Positions 1 through 10,016 of a DNA stretch of 64,000 nt are shown here, one piece after another. Below the pieces are notes generated by a model. That model searched no databases. It was given only the letters and a program-made list of their open reading frames with translations, and was not told where the DNA came from. The stretch covers positions 11,284,001 through 11,348,000 of the forward strand of contig NC_088316.1 of NCBI RefSeq assembly GCF_910592395.1. The letters are read 5' to 3'. This DNA is from Lineus longissimus. Taxonomy: Eukaryota; Nemertea; Pilidiophora; Heteronemertea; Lineidae. Both the position numbers and the translations under genes were made by a program. How positions within the stretch are numbered: position 1 is the first letter of the stretch; each line of letters opens with the position of its first letter.

Positions 1-589
1 TGCGGTTTCACGTTTAGTCTGCATTCCAGGGTGAAGAAAGAGGCCTATTATGCAAACCCATCCAAACCACTCAAGATAAAAACTTGCAAGACTACCAAAC
101 ACTTGTATATAATGTTATCATTATGTTAGTACAGATATCAATAAAAAACATTTTGAACAAATAAAGCCTCCCCCTTTCATTCATGCCCACCCCCATACAC
201 TTAACACACCCCGCCAAACAGTCCAACCCCTTCCATGGCTACGATAAACCGAAAATATTCGCTGATGCTTATTTTCGCCGATTCAAGGAAATTCCGTTAA
301 TAATACATGTGGATATCTTGGCTTTTCGCAATTCCACATGTAACAAGCCCCACTTAACCCCATTAACAATTTACAATTCACACTTGTCATTTCGCAAATT
401 ATTTGCACCCGCTAAAGTAGCAAAATATAACAGCCAGCTAAATGTCCCACGTTTAAATTATCGCTACCACAAACACAACAAAACCTTTCACCACAGCAGC
501 CTTACGCCGTGGCGGAGACTTCAGAGTATGCCTGCAGACTCAACTGACAATTCTAGTTTCTATTGCCGTTGCAGTAGTGGGGTGTGTGA

Positions 590-618
590 TGACGTCAAGG
601 AGTTGTGTGGTGACGTCA
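590..618. promoter_or_regulatory. Pair of perfect CRE-like palindromes (TGACGTCA)
   Basis: TGACGTCA occurs at 590-597 and again at 611-618, 21 bp apart start to start. This 8-mer is the consensus site of ATF/CREB bZIP factors. No gene is recognised next to the sites, so a promoter role is only an inference. Confidence 0.3.
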
Positions 619-862
619 AAGAGTGGAGTCCTTGTCTTCATGCAGCGTAGGTGGAACTAATAACATGCACATGGACACAAGGTACATAATTATCACAGTG
701 TATTTTGTGAGGTGGGGCCTGGTGCTTTACAATGGTCAAATGAACCGACTGTTGTCTGGACATTGATGAAGTGGATGCAGCCAAATGTTTGGGACGGTCT
801 TTTTTGTATGTGAAGAAAAGAAGATAAAGAGTTGGTTAACAAAATGAACTTTATTGGTGTGA

Positions 863-938
863 CAGATATTTGATGCCTTTCGGCAGATATTTGAAGCGCC
901 TTGCGGCAGATATTTGTTGCCTTGCGGCAGATATTTGA
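863..938. repeat. Short tandem repeat, four copies of a CAGATATTTG core
   Basis: The 10-mer CAGATATTTG recurs four times about 21-24 bp apart, with related flanks (TTGCGG or TTTCGG before the core). It is a short degenerate minisatellite with no visible link to a gene. Confidence 0.6.
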
Positions 939-2032
939 TAACGCTCTCCGGGAATGGAAAGCAGTAAAACGAGTAAGCACACCTTACTCTGAATGTGGGA
1001 ACAGCAAGTGCTTCCCTGGACTTGAAATGTGCCAACGACTCCTCTTGCAATAACCAACAACAGTAAATCTGTAAAAAAAGAGAAGAGAAATTAACACTGA
1101 CTGAATAAAAAAGGGTGATATAGACGGGGAAATGTACACCACCGGATACAGTCTGTGCTTGACCAGGCATCGGTCAGATGATATCCTGAACAAGGCATCT
1201 ATGGAAGCAAATCCAGAAAGAGACTTAACCTTTGAAGGGCACACTTATTACTCAGTGAAAAGTCAGTCCTGTGGGCTGTTTTCCAATTCAAAATAAAAGT
1301 GTAACCTCTTTAAATTAGTCTCACAGACTGAACCATAACACTCAACAGCCAACCGTGCCCACATGATGTGAGCCGAGAGCTGGGCTTAAAGATGAGCGAG
1401 TGGTGTACTACATTTTGAAAATTGTCTATCGTCTACGACATGTGACAGAACAGGATCTAGTGGACTTAATGATGAGGTACTATCAAATAAGGTGTCCATC
1501 AATTGAATCATGAGGGCCTGTTGAGTTATCCTCTTAGTCTTAGGCTATCGTTTTTGTCTTTTTTTACAGCCAACAGTACAACCATGCACAGCACAGTGTA
1601 CAGACAGTACAGGATTGCAAACCAAAAACATGAGCATTGCTGCCTAACGAAACTGCAGTGGAATTCATACTACGATGTCATAATGTGACTTTCAAAATAA
1701 TTTTTTTCACGGCCAATGACCAGACAGGGAGAAAACAAACGTAAATGGCGAGATTTGTTGCAAAATTGCCAACCACAACAACTCAGGGACCGTAGCCAAA
1801 ATGGCCGACGGCGAATTCTCCGGTCGCTCGCGCAGTCCATAAACAAGCATCAATTTTACCAACTTTGGGTGCAAGCTTGGTCATCAAAGTTACAGAACTG
1901 TTAGAAATACATCTAAACAACATAAATATACAGTTAAAAGTGCATAAAAATCCCGTTTCAACCTCCGGGCGCTACCTTTTTTTCTCCGCCAGACTTCGGG
2001 CCCTACCGGTCGTTATTTAGTGCGACCGCCAC

Positions 2033-2198
2033 TGTTCAGTTGCCGATGGGCGTTCCGAAAGAATATAACGATGGATTTAAACTCTGAACACTTGAAGTAT
2101 ATTTCTAGAACATGACAGCCATTTTGAACAGTACCCTAATCTATCACGAGGTGGCAGCACCTCAAACTCTATGACCCATTTATTCAGATTACACTACA
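2033..2198 (-). repeat. 3' LTR of the gypsy element
   Basis: This 166-bp LTR matches 6908-7073 along its whole length as read by eye. In element orientation it begins TGTAGTGTAATC and ends CTGAACA. It is the downstream copy because the Gag-Pol frame runs towards it. Confidence 0.95.
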
Positions 2199-2208
2199 TC
2201 CCCCTTTC
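2199..2208 (-). other. Polypurine tract of the gypsy element
   Basis: On the minus strand GAAAGGGGGA lies directly against the 3' LTR, where plus-strand DNA synthesis is primed in LTR retrotransposons. Confidence 0.85.
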
Positions 2209-2621
2209 AGTCCTTTGAAAGTCCAATTTCCAATAACCCAGGATGCATCACAACCTAAAGTCTGGTCTAGGCAAACTATGTGTACAGACATACAAACACG
2301 TAGAAAATTAGCTTAACTAAGTCAAAACTAAAATGCTGTGGAAATATATCTCAAATCCTACTCGGCTACTACTGACTCCTGTCTATACTTAAGACAAACG
2401 AAAGTCCAAAATACGTTGGAGAGTAAACACTACTTATGTGAAAGATATTGAAACTCTAAACATAAACATTTTAACTCGATAACTTCCAACTAATCCGAAT
2501 ATGAAATCACATCCTCAAGTATAGAGAGAATACCACAAAAGCACTATTTGAAAATCATTACTTAGATTTCTCTATGAAATGTCACTGAAATTTCAGATTA
2601 ACCCTCGGTCACTCTCACACC

Positions 2622-5600
2622 CTAAAGATCTAGTTTAATGACAGATTTTGAAACCCTGCCTGACCTGGTTACATATTGATCAGAACAACTAGCAGATCGT
2701 CCTGGAGAATTATTCACAGTCGTGCTAGAGACACTTTGATCTGATTGAACATTATTCTGGCCATTCTCAGAAGATTGTCCAGCATTTGGCAACACAATAC
2801 TCTGTCTCTCTGGGGGAGGCAAAATGTTCTCCTGCACTGATTCATCAGCTGGATTGTCCTGGAGATTCAGTCTCGGAGCAAGCCGACGTAGACTCCTGCG
2901 ATTTCGTCTCAAAGATGATCCTGTTTCAGTCTCCAGAGTATACGACCGCGGTGTTTCAGCATTTCCCGTGATTATGGCGGGAATGTTTTTATCGCACACC
3001 CAAACTTTCTCTCCTTCGCAAAGATCTGACAACACCTGTACGCCATGACGCCTGTCTGCGTTTTTCGCCATTTTCATGCGATAATCCTGTTCTGTTTGTA
3101 CAAGATTGTTTAGATCTGGCCATGCTGGGGCCAGCATATTTGGATGTTGCGGTAAGTTCGTACGAAGACGTCTCCCAAACAAAAGTTCGGCGGGACTGTA
3201 CCCATGGTACAGTGGTGTAGCTCTGTAAGTCAGCAAAGCTAAATATGGATCCTTGCCTTTCTTCACTAGTCCTTTAACAGTTTTTACAGCACGTTCAACT
3301 TCTGCGTTCCCTTGCGGGTAAAGCGGGGAACTTGTAACATGTTGAAATGTGTACACATCGGCAAAGTCTGCGAAGTCCTGCGCTGAATACTGAGGGCCAT
3401 TGTCAGAACGTACCCGTTCTGGCACACCATGTCTAGCAAAGATCGATTTAAGATGATTGATAGTAGCCCCCGACGAGAGCTCGGTCAGCTTAGCAATTTC
3501 GATATAGCGAGAAAAATAGTCCACCACTACTAGATAATGGCGCTTTTTAAACTCGAACAAGTCAGTGCCAACAACCTGCCATGGTCTCTTAGGGAATTCG
3601 GTGGTAATATTTGGTTCATGCCTAACTACCCGCTCTCGAGCACAAATGTTACAGTTCTGGACTAGTGACTCTATTTGTGAACTGAGTCCTGGCCACCAAA
3701 TTGATTCTTGGGCTCGCCTTCTGCACTTAGTGATACCTTGGTGGCCCTCATGGATTTTGTCCAACAGTTCTAAGCGCATACATGAAGGAATGACTATTCT
3801 GGTTCCCTTCATCAATAGTCCATCCATAACAGTCAGTTCACCGGCAACCTGGTAATATGGCAGTATTGCCCCTTTAACAAATGGTCTGTCCGGCCATCCA
3901 TCTTGACAATACTTGACAACCTGACGGCAAACTTCGTCTTCTTCCTGTTTTTGACGGATTTCCTCGAGCCTTTTCTCCGTCGCAGGTAAGTGTTCAACAA
4001 CCATGTCAACATACGCTTTTACATCCTGCGCAAATCCTTCCTCGACAGTAGACAATGGCGAAGATATAGGTGCCCTGGACAACGTATCTGCAGTATAAAG
4101 TTCTTTCCCCGGAACATGTACGATGTCATATGAGAAACGCATCATACGCAGTTTAAACCGTTGAACTCTCGCAGGCAGTTCATCGACACTCTTCGAACCT
4201 AGTAGCGCAACAAGCGGTTTATGGTCCGTTTCTAGGGTAAAGCGCTTACCCAGAAGATACACTTGGAATCGGTCGCAGGCCCAGGCTGACGCCAATGCTT
4301 CCTTTTCCACCTGCGCATACCTTTTCTCAGTGTCCGATAATGATCGCGACGCATATGCAATAGGCTTCCACATATCGTCCTCCTGCTTCTGTTTTATCAC
4401 GGCACCTAACCCGAAAGAGGATGAATCCGCAGAAACAACAGTGTCCCGGCTTGGGTCGTACATTCCGAGTACCGTTGTAGAAGACAAACATGCCTTCAAA
4501 TCCTGGAAAGCATGGTCCTGAGATGACCCCCAACACCATTGATTCTTCTTGCTGAGAAGAGACCTAAGAGGCTCGGTTTTGTCCGCTAAATTAGGAATAA
4601 ACTTTCCCAACTGATTTACCATGCCAAGGAAACGCCTAATGTCTGACACATTTTGCGGTTTTGCCATTTTCTGGATAGCGTTTATCTTGTCACTATCTGG
4701 AAATATTCCCTCGGCTGTGATCAAGTACCCAAGATACTTAACCCTGTCAACTGAAAACTCACACTTGGCCTCATTAAGTGTGACACCAGCATCTTTAAGT
4801 CTCTGAAGAACGGCTTTGAGTCTCTCATCATGTTCTGCCTGATCAGCCCCAAACACTAGAATATCGTCCATGTGGCACACTACCCCTTCCAGACCATCTA
4901 ACATCTCCTGCATCCTGCGCTGGAAGATTTCAGGAGCTGATGAAATCCCGAAAGGAAGGCGGTTGAAAACAAATCTCCCGAATGGCGTTATGAAACAGCA
5001 AAGACGGGACGACTCCTTGCTAAGAGGAATTTGCCAAAAGCCAGAATTTGCATCTAGCTTAGAGAAAACTTTGGCTCCACTGAGCCGCGCTAGTGTAGAG
5101 TCAACTGATGGCAGAATGAAATTCTCACGTTTTACACTCTCATTTAACTTGGTTAGGTCCACACAGATCCTAACAGTTCCATTGGATTTTGGAACAACGA
5201 CTATTCCCGCGCACCAATTGGTAGGCTCAGTTATTCTTGAGATCACCCCTAATTTTTCCATACGTAACAGTTCGGCTTTCACTTTATTATAGAGCGGTAT
5301 GGGAACTCTACGTGGTGATGAAATTGCGTACGGATTCGCACTGTCTTCCAACTTGATCTCGTACTCACCAGTCATTTTCCCAAGATTTGCGAAAAGTTCT
5401 GGGAACTGTTTTTTCCATTTGGTGAGTTGACTTTTACAAACGGCGCGGACTACTGACACAAGATTTAGCTTACGAATCGCTTTATCTCCTAGCAACGGTT
5501 TTGCTAGGCCGCGCACAACATACACCTCTGCCAATGTGGCGTGCTGCCCTTTAGCAAGCTTAGCATGAAACATTCCAAGAACATCAAGCTTGTTACTGCC

Positions 5601-6695
5601 AGCTCCAACTAAGACTTTATTAGACTTGTGAAGTTTTCCGAAACTCTCACGATAATCGCGTAGCGGCAGGCATGTTACTTCAGCGCCTGTATCGATTTTC
5701 CAATCAAGCTCATGACCAGAAATTTTTACACGACTCGACCATAAGTTAAAATCGTCATCCTCAGATTCCACGTTTACCGATCCTAGAAATGCGGTTTGCT
5801 GATCTTCCGAAATCTGGATTTCGTTGACCCGTTTGCGCGTTCTACAACACTTCTTGTAGTGACCTACTTTCGCACAAAAATGACATTCCGCGTCCTTAGC
5901 TGGGCACGGCCTTTTATCATGGTTGAGACCGCAGTTCTGACACGATTTACCCTTTCCTTTAGGCTTGGCCTGAGGTTTACCTTCAGCTGGCCTGCTTGGT
6001 TTGTCCTGCTGTTTTGCTTTATGACTGCCTGACTTTTTTCCTTTTTGGAACCCAACTTTGGCCACAACAGCCGGAGAAGTTGCTGCACGAAGAACACCTT
6101 GTTGCTTCTTGATTGATTCACTCTGGCGAGTTTTATCCATGGCCGTCTTTAACGAGAGGTCAGCGTCAAGTTGCAACCGTTCTGAAAGTTTACTGTCCCG
6201 TAACCCAACGACAATTCGATCGCGAATTAATTCATCGTGCAAAGTTCCAAAGTCACATTTCTCCGCGAGTGTATGCAAGTCAGTTATGAAAGTATCGACA
6301 CTTTCACCTTCTCGCTGGAAACGTTGGTTAAATTTCGCCCGTTCAAAGATCACATTTCTCTTAGGTTCAAAATAACCTTGTAATTTGGTTTTGATTACTT
6401 CGTAATCTTTCTTCTCGTCATTAGTGAGTCTCAACGAGGTCAGAATGTCCTCTGCCTCATCTCCCATGGAGTACACCAGCGTGTTGACCTGCTCCTCTCC
6501 TGACTTGGCAGCTAGGCCAGACACTTGTCGAAATCTGTCAAATCGCCGGATCCACTTATTCCACCCTTCAGGCTTACCAAAGTCAAAAGACTCAGGTGGC
6601 TGCACTTGGAATTGTGCCATTGTTGTAATAACAGTAACAGGGAAGGGCAAAATGTCACGAAAGTTCCTTAGATTATCTTCAGATTCATCATTCAT
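2622..6695 (-). CDS. Gag-Pol polyprotein, Ty3/gypsy
   Basis: A single 1357-residue frame starts at ATG 6695 and ends at TAG. Residues about 1-250 are Gag-like. Two zinc knuckles follow (CQNCGLNHDKRPC at 252-264 and CHFCAKVGHYKKC at 271-283). The protease active site is DTG at 335-337. Reverse transcriptase spans about 480-660, with MDD at 609-611 in place of the usual Y-x-D-D. RNase H lies at about 750-870 (ADSSS, TDHKP). Integrase has an HHCC zinc finger at 982-1018 and a DDE core with D1044, D1098 and E1132. Gag and Pol are fused in one frame without a shift, as in some mag/SURL-like elements. No stop or frameshift is visible. Confidence 0.96.
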   Translation of the reverse strand: MNDESEDNLRNFRDILPFPVTVITTMAQFQVQPPESFDFGKPEGWNKWIRRFDRFRQVSGLAAKSGEEQVNTLVYSMGDEAEDILTSLRLTNDEKKDYEVIKTKLQGYFEPKRNVIFERAKFNQRFQREGESVDTFITDLHTLAEKCDFGTLHDELIRDRIVVGLRDSKLSERLQLDADLSLKTAMDKTRQSESIKKQQGVLRAATSPAVVAKVGFQKGKKSGSHKAKQQDKPSRPAEGKPQAKPKGKGKSCQNCGLNHDKRPCPAKDAECHFCAKVGHYKKCCRTRKRVNEIQISEDQQTAFLGSVNVESEDDDFNLWSSRVKISGHELDWKIDTGAEVTCLPLRDYRESFGKLHKSNKVLVGAGSNKLDVLGMFHAKLAKGQHATLAEVYVVRGLAKPLLGDKAIRKLNLVSVVRAVCKSQLTKWKKQFPELFANLGKMTGEYEIKLEDSANPYAISSPRRVPIPLYNKVKAELLRMEKLGVISRITEPTNWCAGIVVVPKSNGTVRICVDLTKLNESVKRENFILPSVDSTLARLSGAKVFSKLDANSGFWQIPLSKESSRLCCFITPFGRFVFNRLPFGISSAPEIFQRRMQEMLDGLEGVVCHMDDILVFGADQAEHDERLKAVLQRLKDAGVTLNEAKCEFSVDRVKYLGYLITAEGIFPDSDKINAIQKMAKPQNVSDIRRFLGMVNQLGKFIPNLADKTEPLRSLLSKKNQWCWGSSQDHAFQDLKACLSSTTVLGMYDPSRDTVVSADSSSFGLGAVIKQKQEDDMWKPIAYASRSLSDTEKRYAQVEKEALASAWACDRFQVYLLGKRFTLETDHKPLVALLGSKSVDELPARVQRFKLRMMRFSYDIVHVPGKELYTADTLSRAPISSPLSTVEEGFAQDVKAYVDMVVEHLPATEKRLEEIRQKQEEDEVCRQVVKYCQDGWPDRPFVKGAILPYYQVAGELTVMDGLLMKGTRIVIPSCMRLELLDKIHEGHQGITKCRRRAQESIWWPGLSSQIESLVQNCNICARERVVRHEPNITTEFPKRPWQVVGTDLFEFKKRHYLVVVDYFSRYIEIAKLTELSSGATINHLKSIFARHGVPERVRSDNGPQYSAQDFADFADVYTFQHVTSSPLYPQGNAEVERAVKTVKGLVKKGKDPYLALLTYRATPLYHGYSPAELLFGRRLRTNLPQHPNMLAPAWPDLNNLVQTEQDYRMKMAKNADRRHGVQVLSDLCEGEKVWVCDKNIPAIITGNAETPRSYTLETETGSSLRRNRRSLRRLAPRLNLQDNPADESVQENILPPPERQSIVLPNAGQSSENGQNNVQSDQSVSSTTVNNSPGRSASCSDQYVTRSGRVSKSVIKLDL

Positions 6696-6894
6696 GGGCG
6701 CAACTCACTGTTCAGCACATGAAAAGTCACTGCACAGCACCTTTATATACATGATGCACACGAGATGTACATGCAGTCATCAGAAACATTTCCTCTGACT
6801 GGGGAAAGATTCACGAATCTTGGCTCAAAGCTCATCAACATCGACATCTCTCAACAAAATAACAGTCTCTCCCAGTTCATGAGAGTCTTCTTTA

Positions 6895-6907
6895 ACTTCT
6901 GACACCA
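6895..6907 (-). other. Primer binding site, tRNA-Leu type
   Basis: Immediately inside the 5' LTR the minus strand reads TGGTGTCAGAAGT. This is complementary to the CCA-tailed 3' end of eukaryotic tRNA-Leu(CAA), which ends ACTTCTGACACCA. The match is 13 nt and then stops. Confidence 0.8.
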
Positions 6908-7073
6908 TGTTCAGTTGCCGATGGGCGTTCCGAAAGAATATAACGATGGATTTAAACTCTGAACACTTGAAGTATATTTCTAGAACATGACAGCCATTTT
7001 GAACAGTACCCTAATCTATCACGAGGTGGCAGCACCTCAAACTCTATGACCCATTTATTCAGATTACACTACA
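6908..7073 (-). repeat. 5' LTR of the gypsy element
   Basis: This is the upstream partner of 2033-2198. The two copies show no difference by eye over 166 bp, which dates the insertion as very recent. A CCATTTATTCAG segment near the outer edge and a TATATTTCTAG segment in the middle are possible promoter-type stretches, but none is certain. Confidence 0.95.
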
Positions 7074-7126
7074 GCCACCAGAGTGTTTATCAAGATCTTT
7101 CGCCGTTTTAATTGCGCGTTTTAGGC

Positions 7127-7441
7127 GGGTCGTACTAATGACCGACAAGTCATACACCATTGCCAATCATACACCATTGAATCCAGTTTTTATATCCAAC
7201 CAAGCTCTGGTATCCAAAATGGCGACCATGGATTCACTTGTCGGCAAATGCATCTTACAAATCCTTCCATTTCTTAGCTATCAAAAGACCAATTAGTTAG
7301 ATATTTACAAGTTTGGTAGTTAATTGTGTCTTAATCACATTGCAAGCATTAAAATTAAATTTGATCCTACTTGTCGGTCATTTTCAGACACTTGTCGGGC
7401 CTTGACGGTCAATTATGTTACTTGTCGGTCATTAGTAGGTC
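7127..7441. mobile_element. Mutator-like MITE with 9-10 bp target duplication
   Basis: The direct repeat CGTTTTAGGC (7117-7126 and 7442-7451) flanks a 315-bp segment whose ends are inverted repeats sharing TACTAATGACCGACAAGT. The word ACTTGTCGG also recurs inside (near 7236, 7368, 7389 and 7421) like subterminal binding sites. A duplication of 9-10 bp is typical of Mutator/MULE elements, so this is probably a non-autonomous MULE. No coding sequence is present. Confidence 0.65.
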
Positions 7442-7451
7442 CGTTTTAGGC

Positions 7452-8339
7452 AGATCAATCAATTATTACATGCATGCATTATATATCACCGAAATGATAA
7501 TTGCGTAGGCTATTTGAAACTAAGTTCAGATATTATTTTCGATCTTTGAACTGAATTAAGGCGAGTGATTCTTGACACCCGGTCGACAAATCAGGACTTG
7601 CAAAATTCACGTGAGATCGCTTGCATCATCGGCACGTTTGAAAGCCGAATTTCACAAATTCCACAAATATTTATCACATACTATATGTATCACCACAAAG
7701 GTAACTCTCTAGACTTTTTGAAACCAAGTTCAGATACTTATTTTCACAAAAATTCGAAGCTATGCAAGCGATTTTTCAGTGGTAGAGATCGACGGAAACA
7801 AATTTCTCGCTCTAAAATGACATGAGACGAGCACCAACTTTCGCTAATTTGTGCACAAAATTTCCGCAATATTATAAAAAACTATTGATAAATCTGAATT
7901 ATATAGACTCTTTGCAGTACCTTCACAAATTTCAGGTACATGGTCATGTTGATTAAAAGAGTATCAACCGATTGAACATGAGAAAGTTCACTCACCTTCA
8001 TTGAAGCAGCGACTACCGCCATTTTTAAATGGTGGCATCTCTTCTATCGATCGGCCAATCAGCGGCACTGCTTGCAAAAAGTTGAGCCACCGCCAAATTT
8101 GAAATCGCCAAAATTCAGTCAATGTGCCTGCAGCGCCAACTGGCGGTGAAAACTATATTAATTCCATTAAAAGTAAAAAATGAAAAAATATTAAAAAATA
8201 TTCAGCCATATTTGAAATCAATATTTGCTCTGTGGACCGAGGTAAAAAGGGAAAGAAATCTAAACGCGAAATGACCTCATTCTCTTAATATAGGTCGGAT
8301 CGCGCTGATTTTTCGTTTTTTGAGTTCACCTTGGGCAAC
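7452..8339. other. Intergenic, no supported gene
   Basis: This is AT-rich sequence without a recognisable frame, repeat boundary or RNA gene. A frame at 7565-7825 has no domain-like features and I do not call it. Confidence 0.5.
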
Positions 8340-8505
8340 TCCTAATTTACCACCGTCAACGAAGTGGCTGGGTCTTCCCGGTCAGAAATGTCCAATTTTG
8401 TCCACAGATGGGTCCCTAGATGGATGGATGGATGGATTGCAGGACGGACACCATTTGAACAGCTATTCTACTAGCTCCGCTGACTTTGTCAGCTGAGCTA
8501 AAAAA
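8340..8505 (+). repeat. 3' end of a hairpin-terminated repeat
   Basis: The segment contains a short (GATG)n run (near 8418), a GGACGGACA stretch, and then a terminal hairpin. The hairpin arms are AGCTCCGCTGAC (8473-8484) and GTCAGCTGAGCT (8488-8499), followed by AAAAA. The same plan (ACGG-type satellite, hairpin ending GAGCT, A-run) is seen at 52889-53205. The hairpin followed by CTAA resembles Helitron-derived non-autonomous elements with internal microsatellites known from marine invertebrates. The family assignment is an inference. Confidence 0.55.
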
Positions 8506-8543
8506 GAGAAATTTCTTTTATTATTATTTATGTATTTTTCAAG

Positions 8544-9558
8544 ATGACTCCCTGGATGTTGTGTGCCCAGTGCGAACCTTTCACCTATATAAGAGGAAGC
8601 TCAACACCCAATGCCAGTTTTTCTTCCAGAGACCAAAAAAACAAGTAAGTATTTGATACCTAATAGAGCCATAATATATGATATTGTAGAAATTTATTCA
8701 TTATCTTTCATCTGTGAACATGGCGGAGTAAGTCTGCAAAGTCTTCATGATATGATAAGTAGTACTAGTACCCTAATACTTCCACTACTGTAAATATGGT
8801 AAGGAGTCGTTGCGGTTGTCATTGTTGAGCTACATTCCTGCCATGTGGTTTGTGATGGCTCCTAGCTGAGGTTACAGTGAAATAATAATGGGAAATAATT
8901 TGGACCTCCACACCAAAAATACCCAAAAGTTGGTGGTCCAATAAACAAATTTGTTTTGTTCTTCCAGGTGTCTCAAGGTGATAATACCTGGTACGATAAT
9001 GTACCACTCGGAGAGAAGACAATTGGCACCATGATGGGTGACCTTAGTGAAGATGCCAAACTTTCAGTTCGTTATACCAACCACTGTTTGAGGACAACAA
9101 CCATCAACCTATTGGAGGAAGCCAATCAGGAGGGCCGCAATATCATTGCTGTCACACAACATGCGTCGGTTAATAGCTTACAGTCATATTCCAAAACCAG
9201 CTCGAAGAAAAGAAAGGTCATGTCGGACATAATCAATTTTGGACTCGAAGGTAAAGACACGGCAGGATATGTGCCACCGGCAGCTGAACCAACTAAAGAT
9301 CTTATCCCTGTTCAGATGAAACCACTGTCGCTGACCACACCAGCAGCCACTTCTGCACCATCAACTACAACTGCAGTCGACACATTCATGGATGACGAAG
9401 AGCTGGATACCATCCTGGGGGACATAAACTTTGAGGGGCTGAAACAACAGATTCCAGAAGCCGGCCATAACACAATCATGCATTCAATGCAGAACCGAGT
9501 AATGCAACCAGTATTCAATAATTGCCAAGTTACCATTAATTACAATTTCGCAAAGTAA
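8544..9558 (+). CDS. Crypton-like tyrosine recombinase, C-terminal two exons
   Basis: Two exons join in phase 0: 8544-8644 (acceptor TTTTTCAAG, donor CAA|GTAAGT) and 8968-9558 (acceptor TTCTTCCAG), with a 323-bp intron. The spliced protein holds the end of a tyrosine recombinase catalytic domain: the HxxR box as HCLR in YTNHCLRTTT, then QHASVNSLQSYSK, which gives the third His and the nucleophilic Tyr. These are the conserved residues of the DUF3504/Crypton-type domain shared with domesticated genes such as KCTD1 and QRICH1. The tail (to CQVTINYNFAK) is low complexity, Thr/Ala-rich, then acidic. The exon carrying the first catalytic Arg and the Lys is not visible upstream, where a hairpin-ended repeat lies directly before 8544. 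It is therefore either 5'-truncated or has more distant exons. The frame seen is intact. It could be a transposon remnant or a host gene. Confidence 0.7.
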
Positions 9559-9728
9559 TGTGGACATGGACCTTGATGTAGACATTGACCTTGACTGTTC
9601 TTAACAATTGTTTTCCCCAGGAAATGTCACCCTGTCCCTGCGACTCTTGAGCAGTTCTGACAACTGCAAAATGTATTATGTCAATACTGTTTACATTTTT
9701 TATGTATCTAAATTGTTTCATTATCCCT

Positions 9729-9764
9729 TAGTGGATGTTTAAGGTAGTCCGATATGGAATTTTG
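9729..9764 (+). repeat. Partial copy of the adjacent foldback element
   Basis: TAGTGGATGTTTAAGG and about 20 following bases match the left arm of the palindromic element at 9877-10015. Upstream of both lie related CTGTTTACATTTT and AATTGTTTCATTAT words, so the area contains an older, diverged duplication. Confidence 0.6.
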
Positions 9765-9876
9765 TATCATAAATTTCAATGCTGTTTACATTTTGCATAT
9801 TTCATTAAAAACAAATTGTTTCATTATTTTCCTTTGGATTGATTTCTTTGCCAAGACATTTGGTTGCATAATATAG

Positions 9877-10015
9877 CAAATAGTGGATGTTTAAGGTCGT
9901 CCAATATGGAATTTTGATGGACAAAGAAATGTCATGGCGGACTCGCCGCGAGTCCGCCATGACATTTCTTCGTCCATCAAAATTCCCTATCGGACTCCCA
10001 AACATCCACTATTTG
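9877..10015. mobile_element. 139-bp palindromic foldback MITE
   Basis: The left arm (9877-9945) and right arm (9949-10015) are inverted copies separated by CCG, with outer ends CAAATAGTGGATGTTT. The target-site duplication TATAG flanks it exactly (9872-9876 and 10016-10020). The whole element could form one long hairpin. It has no coding capacity and its superfamily is not clear from the 5-bp duplication. It sits at the left edge of the Kolobok-like reading frame. Confidence 0.8.
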
Positions 10016-10016
10016 T

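Larger units (their letters stand above)
1..2027. other. Intergenic stretch, no supported gene
   Basis: No reading frame here shows a recognisable domain, and the longest ones (for example 183-650) look like chance frames in AT-rich DNA. Two small features stand out and are listed separately: a pair of CRE-like palindromes near 600 and a short repeat near 900. The right end abuts the gypsy target-site duplication GCCAC (2028-2032). Confidence 0.6.
2033..7073 (-). mobile_element. Intact Ty3/gypsy LTR retrotransposon
   Basis: A complete element reading on the minus strand: two 166-bp LTRs (2033-2198 and 6908-7073) that look identical by eye, with TG...CA ends, flanked by the 5-bp target-site duplication GCCAC (2028-2032 and 7074-7078). 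Next to the 5' LTR is a tRNA-Leu-type primer binding site and next to the 3' LTR a polypurine tract. One uninterrupted Gag-Pol frame fills the interior. The domain order protease, RT, RNase H, integrase is the Ty3/gypsy order. Short LTRs plus a tRNA-Leu primer recall the mag/SURL group known from sea urchins; that clade call is an inference. Identical LTRs and an open frame mean a very recent insertion that could still be active. Confidence 0.96.

Noticed and set aside
183-650. 155-residue frame at the left end
   Set aside because: No domain pattern, low-complexity His/Asn/Lys composition, and no splice or promoter context.
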